Shown here: piece after piece, positions 8,694-17,428 of the stretch
Position numbering within the stretch: position 1 is the first letter of the stretch
Layout of the letters: the number at the start of each line of letters is the position of its first letter
The notes under the pieces: model-generated
Told to the model about the DNA's origin: nothing
What the model saw: only the letters and a program-made list of their open reading frames with translations
Databases searched by the model: none
Made by a program: the position numbers and the translations under genes
From: Streptomyces sp. NBC_01244
GTDB lineage: Bacteria > Actinomycetota > Actinomycetes > Streptomycetales > Streptomycetaceae
Assembly (NCBI RefSeq): GCF_035987325.1
Contig: NZ_CP108488.1
Location: 6,324,001-6,388,000 of the forward strand
Direction of reading: 5' to 3'
Length of the DNA: 64,000 nt

Positions 8694-10424
8694 ATGTGGC
8701 GCGACGAGTCCGTCACGTGGCAGGTCGCGCACCGGCCGCTCGGGGAGCTCTGGGAGCTGCTCGGCCAGGTGGACGCCGTACACGGCCTCTACTACCTGCT
8801 GATGCACGCGGTCTTCGAGGCGACGGGCGCCGCCACCCCCGACGCCGACCTCTGGGCCCTGCGCCTCCCCTCGGTGGCCGCCACCGCCCTCGCCGCGTCC
8901 GGCGTGGCAGCGGTGGCCCACCACCTGACGGGTGCCCTGCGCGGCGGGGACGGGAGCGATGTCCCGGAGCCCGCCCCACCCGGCGGATCCGGGCAGCCAC
9001 ACCGCCCCGGTGGGCCGGACCGGCCCGACAGCCCCGGAGGCCCCGACCGGCCCGACACCCCGGCCCCAGCCGCCGGGCCCGGAGCCCCTGACCGGCCCGC
9101 CGGCCCGAACCGGCTCGACCGGTCCAACGGCTTCGGCGGCCCCGACCCGTCCGGTGGCCCTGGCGGGTCCGACCGCCTTGACCGGGCCGGTGGCCCCGAC
9201 CGCTCTGGCGGCCTCGACGGGTCTGATTGCCTCGACCGGTCTGACAGCCCGGGCCCTTCCGACCCGCCCGACCACTCCGACAGGTCCGGCGCTTCTGACC
9301 GGCCTGACCGGTCCGGTGGCCCTGGCGGGTCCGACCGGCTCGGACGGCCTGACCGCTCTGCTCGGCTCGGGCGGTCCGGCCTGTCCGGGCGGGTCGCCTT
9401 GTTGGCCGGGGTCGGGTATGCGGTGCTGCCGCCCGTGCAGATGTACGCCCAGGAGGGGCGTTCGTACGCTTTCGTTGCCGCGGCCGTCGTCTGGGCCACG
9501 TATCTGATGCTGCGCGAGCGCTGGGTCGGCTACGTCGTGGTGCTGGTGCTGGGGTGCTGGCTGCACGAGTTCGCCGTACTGGCGCTGCCCGCGCACGCGT
9601 TCGCCGCCGGGCGTTCGCGCGGCTGGCGGCTCGCCGCCTGGGCCGTGGTGGCGGCTCTGCTGCCGCTCGCCCTGGTCAGCGCGCGGCAGGCGCAGCAGCA
9701 GCTGGGCTGGCTCGGGCGGCCGAGCTGGCAGGACTGGGCGGCGTACGGGGTCCTCGCGGCGGCCTCGCTGCTCCTGGCCCGGGGGGCCCCGCGGGAACTC
9801 GTACGGGTCGCCCTGCCGCTGGCGCTGCTGCCGCCCGGGCTGCTGCTCGCGATCTCGCTGGTGCACCCCTGGTACGTGGACCGGTACGTCCTCTACGCCC
9901 TCGCCGGTTTCGCCCTCCTCGCGGGGGCGCGGCTCGCCACGTCGCGGGGCTGGTGGGTGTGGCCGCTGGTCGGGGTCCTGCTGGTCCCGGTCGGGTTCTG
10001 GTCCGCGTGGCTGCGTACCCCCGACAGCCGCAAGGACGACGCGCGGGCCGTGGCGGCGGCCGTCGGCGCACTCGCGCGCCCGGGCGACGCGGTGCTGTTC
10101 CTCCCCTCGCGGCGGCGCGAATGGTTGTTGTCCTCGCCGGAGACCTACGGATCCCTCCGCGACCTCGCGCTGTCCCGCACCCCGGCGGCTTCGCGGAGCC
10201 TCCAGGGCGTGGAGCGGACACCGGAGGAGATCCAGGCGGCCCTGCTGGACCCGGCCGTCGACCGGGTGGTCGCCCTGCTCGACCCGGCGGGCCAGCCGGT
10301 GGACGGGTATCCGGCCGAGGCGGTGAAACGCCAGACGCTGGTCTCCTCCTTCGACCTGTGCTCCGTGACGGACGTGCGGGGCGCCCGGGTGGCGCTCTTC
10401 GCCCGGCCGGGCGGCTGTCCGTAG
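8694..10424 (+). CDS. GT39-like integral membrane glycosyltransferase with repeat-expanded loop
   Basis: A polytopic GT-C type glycosyltransferase of at least 576 residues, likely using a lipid-linked sugar donor. The catalytic acidic pair is in MWRDESVT at the very start, and the hydrophobic segments match the GT39/mannosyltransferase layout. ATG 8694 is the first canonical start, but it removes the first transmembrane helix. The frame is open upstream from 8595 and encodes a convincing membrane helix (WRWLPPLTALALGLWGLARG). A GGAGG stands just before an ATC codon at 8610, so the real N-terminus is probably there and non-canonical, or a base is wrong. Residues 83-235 are a Gly/Pro/Asp/Arg/Ser-rich insertion. 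The last 110 residues form a soluble domain. Confidence 0.8.
   Translation: MWRDESVTWQVAHRPLGELWELLGQVDAVHGLYYLLMHAVFEATGAATPDADLWALRLPSVAATALAASGVAAVAHHLTGALRGGDGSDVPEPAPPGGSGQPHRPGGPDRPDSPGGPDRPDTPAPAAGPGAPDRPAGPNRLDRSNGFGGPDPSGGPGGSDRLDRAGGPDRSGGLDGSDCLDRSDSPGPSDPPDHSDRSGASDRPDRSGGPGGSDRLGRPDRSARLGRSGLSGRVALLAGVGYAVLPPVQMYAQEGRSYAFVAAAVVWATYLMLRERWVGYVVVLVLGCWLHEFAVLALPAHAFAAGRSRGWRLAAWAVVAALLPLALVSARQAQQQLGWLGRPSWQDWAAYGVLAAASLLLARGAPRELVRVALPLALLPPGLLLAISLVHPWYVDRYVLYALAGFALLAGARLATSRGWWVWPLVGVLLVPVGFWSAWLRTPDSRKDDARAVAAAVGALARPGDAVLFLPSRRREWLLSSPETYGSLRDLALSRTPAASRSLQGVERTPEEIQAALLDPAVDRVVALLDPAGQPVDGYPAEAVKRQTLVSSFDLCSVTDVRGARVALFARPGGCP
8941..9395 (+). repeat. Degenerate in-frame repeat encoding a Gly-Pro-Asp-Arg-rich loop
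   Basis: About 450 bp inside the glycosyltransferase gene made of short, diverged copies of GGCCCCGACCGGCC-like sequence. It encodes repeated GPDRPD, SDRLDR and GGPDRS units. It lies between transmembrane segments and keeps the reading frame. Confidence 0.7.
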
Positions 10425-10440
10425 TTCCCGGCGGGAGCTC

Positions 10441-10504
10441 CCGCCGGGAGGGGCGGGGCCGCGGGGGCGCGCCCGCCGGGAGGGGCGGGGCCGCGGGGGC
10501 GCGC
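10441..10504. repeat. Perfect tandem duplication of a 32-bp unit
   Basis: Positions 10441-10472 and 10473-10504 are identical, both beginning CCGCCGGGAGGGGCGGGGCC. The duplication starts 17 bp after the glycosyltransferase stop codon. Confidence 0.9.
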
Positions 10505-10537
10505 CGCCCCCACCCGCTGCTCCTCGGGGTACTTGCG

Positions 10538-10655
10538 CCGGCCCGGCCCGGCGCGGCGCGGCGCGGCGCGGCGCGGCGCGGCGCGGCCCGGCGCGGCCCG
10601 GCGCGGCCCGGCGCGGCCCGGCGCGGCCCGGCCCGGCCCGGAGCGGCCCGGAGCG
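10538..10655. repeat. Pentanucleotide microsatellite (GGCGC/GGCCC)
   Basis: About 118 bp of period-5 repeats, first GGCGC units, then alternating GGCGC and GGCCC giving a period of 10, then variants with GGAGC. Nearly every base is G or C. Long frames read through it on both strands (Arg/Ala/Pro/Gly-only peptides), but these are artefacts of the repeat. Confidence 0.9.
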
Positions 10656-10706
10656 TGCGCAGCCGGTCGCCCGGCACGGGCCCGGTACCGCTGCGCGGGG
10701 TCTCCC

Positions 10707-10830
10707 ATCCGCCCTTCCACCGCCCCCAGACTCCGTCCGGGGGGACCCCCAGCCGGGCTCTGCCCGGAACCGAAAGACCTGGGGCTCAGCCCCAGACCCC
10801 CGCGCCTCAAACGCCGGTGAGGCTTGATTC
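10707..10830. repeat. Dispersed intergenic repeat, copy A
   Basis: Contains CCGCCCTTCCACCGCCCCCA, CTCCGTCCGGGGGGACCCCCAG, a CTGGGGCTCAGCCCCAG hairpin and CCTCAAACGCCGGTGAGGCT. The first two blocks recur in reverse complement at 36893-36958, next to another intergenic repeat cluster. The remaining sequence to the rhodanese start (10831-11081) shows no gene that I can support. Confidence 0.75.
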
Positions 10831-11081
10831 GGCCGGCCCCGCCCTCGGCCCGTCGGGCCGTCCCTGGCGGCGGGCCGCCGACCTCGTCGGCCGGCAGATT
10901 GCGCCTTCGCGGCTGCGCCCGTGTGGCCCCCGACCGGTCCGGGGCCGCCCCGGGGCTGGTGCGCCGTGGGTAACGCGCCCAGGAGGCGGGTGCGTTCGCA
11001 GGGGGCCGGGGAGCAGGGGGGAGGATGGGCGGCGGGCCGCCGACCTCGCCGGGGCCCGCCGACTTCTGCCGGAGGTGCCGT

Positions 11082-11951
11082 ATGGAAGCAGCCCACCCCC
11101 ACCCCCACCGCCACTCCCTCGTGCCGGCCGGTCCGCTCGTCGACGGCGACTGGCTCGCGGAGCGCCTCGGGATACCCGGACTCGTCGTCTTCGACGCCTC
11201 CGTCGGGGCGCACCGCGACGCGGACCGCCGCATTCCGGGGGCCCGTCCCTTCGACCTCGACGGCGCGCTGTCCGACCACACCGCCGCCGCCCCGCACACG
11301 ATGCCCGGCCCCGTCGCCTTCGCCGAGGCGATGCGCGCCCTCGGCGTCGACGACGGCAGCACGGTCGTCGCGTACGACGGCGCCGGGATCTACTCCAGCG
11401 CCCGCGCCTGGTGGATGCTGCGCGCCATGGGCTTCGACCGGGTCGCCGTCCTCGACGGCGGGCTGCCCGCGTGGCTCGCCGCCGGGCGGCCGGTGGAGGG
11501 GCGCCGGCCGGGGTACGAGGGCCCGCGCGGCTCCTTCACGGCCCGGCCCCGCGCCGGGCTGCTGGTGGACGCGGCCACCGTCTCGGCGGCCCTGGCCGAT
11601 CCGGCCGCCGCGGTGCTCGACGCCCGGACCCGCGAACGCTTCGCCGGCACCGCCCCGGAACCCCGTCCGGGTCTGCGCGGGGGCCACATGCCGGGCTCGG
11701 TCAGCCTCCCCTTCGGCGAACTGCGGCGCCCCGACGGGTTGATGCGCCCCGCGGCCGAACTCCGCGCGGCCTTCGGGGCGGCGGCGGGTGAGCGGGAGCG
11801 GCTGTACTTCAGCTGCGGCTCCGGGGTCACGGCCTGCGTGCTGGCGCTGGGCGCGGACCTCGCCGGGTACGAGGAACTCGCCGTGTACGACGGCTCCTGG
11901 AGCGAGTGGGGCATGCCCTCCCCGGACCGGCCGGTCGTACAGGGGAGTTAG
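11082..11951 (+). CDS. Thiosulfate/3-mercaptopyruvate sulfurtransferase (tandem rhodanese)
   Basis: A 289-residue enzyme with two rhodanese domains that moves sulfane sulfur from thiosulfate or mercaptopyruvate to a thiophilic acceptor. The N-terminal, inactive domain has VVFDASV and the characteristic IPGARPFDLD. The C-terminal domain carries VLDAR and the active-site loop CGSGVT, with the catalytic Cys at about residue 245. The C-terminus WSEWG is typical of the family. The ATG at 11082 follows GGAGG at 6-7 nt; a longer in-frame start at 11025 lacks such a site. It has no operon partner. Confidence 0.92.
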   Translation: MEAAHPHPHRHSLVPAGPLVDGDWLAERLGIPGLVVFDASVGAHRDADRRIPGARPFDLDGALSDHTAAAPHTMPGPVAFAEAMRALGVDDGSTVVAYDGAGIYSSARAWWMLRAMGFDRVAVLDGGLPAWLAAGRPVEGRRPGYEGPRGSFTARPRAGLLVDAATVSAALADPAAAVLDARTRERFAGTAPEPRPGLRGGHMPGSVSLPFGELRRPDGLMRPAAELRAAFGAAAGERERLYFSCGSGVTACVLALGADLAGYEELAVYDGSWSEWGMPSPDRPVVQGS

Positions 11952-12120
11952 GCCGTCTCCTCCGGATCCCGCCCGCCGCCGGGGTGCAGGGAAACCGGAG
12001 GCCGGACGCGGCGGGCCCGGCCACCGTTCCCGGGGGCCGGGGGACGGGGGGTTAACCCCACCGCGGATCCGGGCACATGCACCATGCCCCCGCGGCCACC
12101 GCGCGGGCACGATCGACACC

Positions 12121-12954
12121 ATGACCACGAAGACGCGCCCCCGGGGCACCAAGGCCACCGTCACCGTCACCGCCACGGCGCTCGCCGCCGGGCTGCTGCT
12201 CACCGGTTGCTCCTTCGGCTCGCTCGTCTCCCGCGGCGGACCGGAGAAGACGGCGAACGCCGACGCCACGGTGGCCGAGGCCGTCACCGCGGTCGAGGTG
12301 TCGGACTCCGGAAGCGGAACCATCGAGGTGGTCGCCGGATCCGGCCCGGGCGTCACCGTCCGCCGTACCGTCCACTACCGCGGCGACACCGTGCCCCAGC
12401 CCGCCCAGCGGCTCTCCGGCGGCGTGCTGACCCTCACCAACGGCGAGTGCTCCGGCCGCTGCTCAGTCGACTACCGGCTGGAGGTGCCGGCCTCCGCCAC
12501 GGTCCGGGCCAAGAGCAGCAGCGGCCGCGTCACGGTGTCGGGAGTGGCCGCCGCCAACGTCGTGACGTCCTCGGGCGGGGTGCGGGTGGACCGGATCGCC
12601 GGCGCGCTGGAGGTCGGTACCGCCTCCGGCCCGGTCCGGGCGGACCGGATCGCCGGCCCGCTGAAGGTCCGTACGTCCACGGGCTCGGTCACCGCCGGGG
12701 AACTGTCCGGAACGGGCGCGGACGCCCGTTCCGATTCGGGCGACGTCCGCCTCGCCTTCACCACGGCCCCGGCCTCGATCGCCGTGCGGACCAGCTCGGG
12801 CGAGGCGAAGGTGAAGGTCCCCGCGGCCCCGTACGCGCTCGATATCTCCACCGACTCCGGCGAACGCGACATCACCCTCCCCGCAACCCCCTCCGCCGCC
12901 GCCCGCCTCGCGGTGACGACCTCCTCGGGAGACATCCACATCTCGGCGGCCTGA
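12121..12954 (+). CDS. Lipoprotein with DUF4097-type beta-helical repeats
   Basis: A 277-residue predicted lipoprotein. The lipobox LLTGC near residue 28 follows a hydrophobic signal sequence. The mature part is built of short beta-strand repeats such as VRAKSSSGRVTVSG, VRVDRIAG and VRTSTGSVTAG, the pattern of DUF4097 (putative adhesin-like) proteins found in Streptomyces. These form a right-handed beta-sheet stack; no enzyme motif is visible. The ATG at 12121 puts the signal peptide correctly; the frame is open far upstream but that part is a shadow of the rhodanese gene. No clear ribosome binding site is present. Confidence 0.85.
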   Translation: MTTKTRPRGTKATVTVTATALAAGLLLTGCSFGSLVSRGGPEKTANADATVAEAVTAVEVSDSGSGTIEVVAGSGPGVTVRRTVHYRGDTVPQPAQRLSGGVLTLTNGECSGRCSVDYRLEVPASATVRAKSSSGRVTVSGVAAANVVTSSGGVRVDRIAGALEVGTASGPVRADRIAGPLKVRTSTGSVTAGELSGTGADARSDSGDVRLAFTTAPASIAVRTSSGEAKVKVPAAPYALDISTDSGERDITLPATPSAAARLAVTTSSGDIHISAA

Positions 12955-13198
12955 GCACCGGTCCGGCCTACGGGGCTTCGACGACCTGCCAGGTCTCGAC
13001 GTTCTGGATGATCCGTTCCCTGACCTCGGCGACGCCCACACCCTCTCCGTACATGCGGGGAGCGTGGCTCTGCCCGGAACTCGCCCCACCCGTGGTGACC
13101 TGGGCATTTCCGGAGATGCCACCGCCCGGACGGGATGCACCCACCCTTGTTCGCCCCCGGCGAACGGCAGTTGGGGAACACCGAGCCGCGCAGATGCA

Positions 13199-13217
13199 TT
13201 GAGTCGGCATAGCTCAA
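13199..13217. promoter_or_regulatory. HAIR box (HspR operator) of lon
   Basis: TTGAGT-N7-GCTCAA, matching the CTTGAGT-N7-ACTCAAG HAIR consensus in the inner positions. It ends 22 bp before the lon start codon. In S. lividans lon is known to be repressed by HspR, the repressor that also controls dnaK and clpB. A possible -35 (TTGGGG, 13171-13176) and -10 (TGCATT, 13195-13200) would place the box across the transcription start. Confidence 0.8.
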
Positions 13218-13239
13218 CTTCACTGCCGGAGGGAAGATC

Positions 13240-15636
<2,397 letters not shown>

Positions 15637-15661
15637 TCCGGAGGAAACGCCCCCGGGGGGT

Positions 15662-15692
15662 CCCGGGTTCCCCGCTCCGGCGGGGCCCCGGG
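15662..15692 (+). terminator. Hairpin after lon
   Basis: Stem CCCGGG-TT-CCCCG, a 6-nt loop, then CGGGG-C-CCCGGG. It lies 26-56 bp past the lon stop and ahead of the MarR promoter. No U-run follows, which is usual for Streptomyces terminators. Confidence 0.55.
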
Positions 15693-15717
15693 TCCCCGGC
15701 GCACCCGCTGCGAAATA

Positions 15718-15736
15718 CTGGTGGGCCACACACCAG
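15718..15736. promoter_or_regulatory. Palindrome upstream of the MarR gene
   Basis: CTGGTG-N7-CACCAG, a perfect 6-bp inverted repeat 14 bp before the TTG start of the MarR gene. Its left arm overlaps a TACTGG hexamer that could be the -10. The size and spacing suit a MarR dimer, so autorepression is likely. Confidence 0.6.
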
Positions 15737-15750
15737 CGAAGGAGCGGGCC

Positions 15751-16191
15751 TTGCACGGGACCGAAGACCAGGAGTTCCTTGCCCTGGAGCGGGAGCTGTC
15801 CGTCTTCCTCCGACGGGCCCGCGCCTCCTCCGGGGAGATGGCGCGCGAGCTGCACCCGGAGCTGGAACCTGCCGCGTACGGGCTCCTCGTACGACTGGAA
15901 GCCGCCGGGCGGCAGCGGGCGACCGAGCTCGCCGCGTACTTCGGGGTCGGCAAGGCCACGATGAGCCGGCAGCTGCGGGCCCTGGAGGTACTGGGCCTGC
16001 TGGCCCGCGAGCCGGACCCGGCGGACGGGCGGGCCTTCCTGGTCGGGCTCACCGAGGAGGGCCGGGAACGCTTCCTGCGGGTCCGGGGCGCCCGGCGCGA
16101 GCAGTACATGCGCAAGCTCGCGGACTGGGACCGCGGGGAAGTGGCGGAACTGGCGCGGCTCCTGAACCAGTTGAACTCGGGCGGGGAGTAG
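15751..16191 (+). CDS. MarR-family transcriptional regulator
   Basis: A 146-residue winged-helix regulator. Helix-turn-helix: RATELAAYFGVGKATMSRQLRALEVLGLL (about residues 56-84), followed by the wing REPDPADGRAFLVGLTEEG. The TTG at 15751 has AAGGAG 7 nt upstream and starts just before the fold (HGTEDQEFLALEREL); the frame from GTG 15721 would begin inside the palindrome. The short form is therefore preferred. No divergent or downstream enzyme gene reveals the ligand; it probably controls itself through the adjacent palindrome. Confidence 0.88.
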   Translation: MHGTEDQEFLALERELSVFLRRARASSGEMARELHPELEPAAYGLLVRLEAAGRQRATELAAYFGVGKATMSRQLRALEVLGLLAREPDPADGRAFLVGLTEEGRERFLRVRGARREQYMRKLADWDRGEVAELARLLNQLNSGGE

Positions 16192-16231
16192 CACCCACGA
16201 CAGCTCCCGTACAGCTCCGCGTACGCCTCCC

Positions 16232-17005
16232 CTACAGCTCCGCGTACGCCGCCGACGCGTCGTCGTGGCGCTTGCCGCGGCGGTGCGCCCGGCTCGGGTC
16301 CGATTCCAGCGTGCGCACCCGGTCGATCAGGGACTGCGCGCCCTCCTTGCGCAGCACGGCCAGGCAGGCGGCCCAGTCGCCCTCCCCGAACGTGTCCGTC
16401 CACCGGCTGGCCCCGTCCGTGAGCGCCGCCACCGCCCGCACCTCCGGGCGCGGTGTCCGCCCGGTCACCGCCCGGGCCGCCACCTCCGGGTCCGCGGCGG
16501 CGGTGAAGAAGCCGCCCTCCGCGTTGCGCAGCACGTCGGCGGAGGCGTGCGTACGCAGCCGCTCGCGCGGAATCCGGTCCAGCCGGTCGTCGAGGACCGC
16601 GCGCACCTCGCCGCCGGGTGCCTGGAGGAGGAGTACGGAATCCGAGAGCACCAGGTGTTCGACGCAGGACTCGTCCCAGCGGACCACGACCACCGTCGCC
16701 TGTGGCGTCCGGACGTGAGAAAGGTCACACGTGTCGCGATGGGTGTCCGCGGTGACGCGGATGGCCTCCGCCAGGACCCGGTCGAGGGGCATGTCCCGGC
16801 GCGATCCGGACAGTTCGGTCAATAGGCCGCCCAGCCGGGCCGCGAACCACGGCACTCCATGCGCGCATCCGACCTCACCCGGGGGCGGGGTGACCCCGTC
16901 GAGGGCGACCAGAACGCCGCCGCCCGAGGCGGGGATCGCGGCCGACAGCCAGTCCTCGTTGGGGCGTTCCGGATTGCCGGGGGCGGAGGAGAGATCGATG
17001 CGCAT
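16232..17005 (-). CDS. PP2C-like protein phosphatase domain protein
   Basis: A 257-residue protein with features of the PP2C (PPM) phosphatase fold. The N-terminal RPNEDW carries a metal-binding Asp, VLVALDGVTP resembles the DG motif, and VAALTDGASRW is a second DG motif. The usual third metal motif is weak, and catalytic activity is uncertain. The ATG at 17005 (MRIDLSSAPG) is chosen because the fold begins there; a longer frame to 17137 contains only low-complexity sequence. The gene ends in a short tandem duplication, so 18 bp of its 3' end (AYAEL codons) are repeated just past the stop. It is transcribed away from the conservon. Confidence 0.7.
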   Translation of the reverse strand: MRIDLSSAPGNPERPNEDWLSAAIPASGGGVLVALDGVTPPPGEVGCAHGVPWFAARLGGLLTELSGSRRDMPLDRVLAEAIRVTADTHRDTCDLSHVRTPQATVVVVRWDESCVEHLVLSDSVLLLQAPGGEVRAVLDDRLDRIPRERLRTHASADVLRNAEGGFFTAAADPEVAARAVTGRTPRPEVRAVAALTDGASRWTDTFGEGDWAACLAVLRKEGAQSLIDRVRTLESDPSRAHRRGKRHDDASAAYAEL

Positions 17006-17428
17006 GCGGACATTCTGCCCGCGCGGGGCTCCGTAGGGGCGGGAGGGGCCGGGGAAGGTCCGGACCAAAGCGGGGCGGGCGGGGCGCGAAGGGACTTCCG
17101 GGCTCGGCGGGGTGACCCTCGTCATGTGGGCGGGCATCCTGCCAAAAGCCGCATCGATCTTTCAACCACCCGTCCACGGCGGGGCTCTGACAGCCGATCG
17201 CCGAGTTGGTCGCCAACTCTTCCGTGCTGTTCACTCCTTCGTGTGGCCGGGCGGGCGATGTGCGCCCCTCTTCCCAACTCACTGCGAGGGTCTGAAGCGG
17301 TGCGGCGGTACGGCGCGGCGGTACGACGGAGGCGGGGGACCGCCATCCGGTGACCGGCCGTCACCCCGGCCCCACCAGGCAACCAGCACGAGCACGAGCA
17401 GCACACGTAAACAGGATTGCGAGCACCG
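17006..17428. other. Divergent intergenic region before the conservon
   Basis: No gene supported. It holds a short perfect inverted repeat GAGTTGG-TCG-CCAACTC (17203-17219) and a direct repeat GCGGCGGTACG near 17298-17325. The promoters of the PP2C-like gene and of cvnA must lie here, but I cannot place them with confidence. Confidence 0.5.

Noticed and set aside
10538..10655. Possible CRISPR-like array
   Set aside because: Period 5 with no spacers; it is a microsatellite.
9554..11791. Plus-strand 745-codon frame across the repeat array
   Set aside because: An artefact of stop-poor GC repeats in a second frame; no family features.
8661..12356. Very long minus-strand open frame over the glycosyltransferase, repeats and rhodanese
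   Set aside because: It is the antisense shadow of GC-rich genes and of the GC repeat; composition is only Pro/Arg/Gly/Ala, and the plus-strand genes have real motifs.
12968..13210. Small minus-strand frame ending MYGEGVGVAEVRE...
   Set aside because: Some residues look coding-like, but it lies across the lon promoter and HAIR box and has no ribosome binding site; not enough support.
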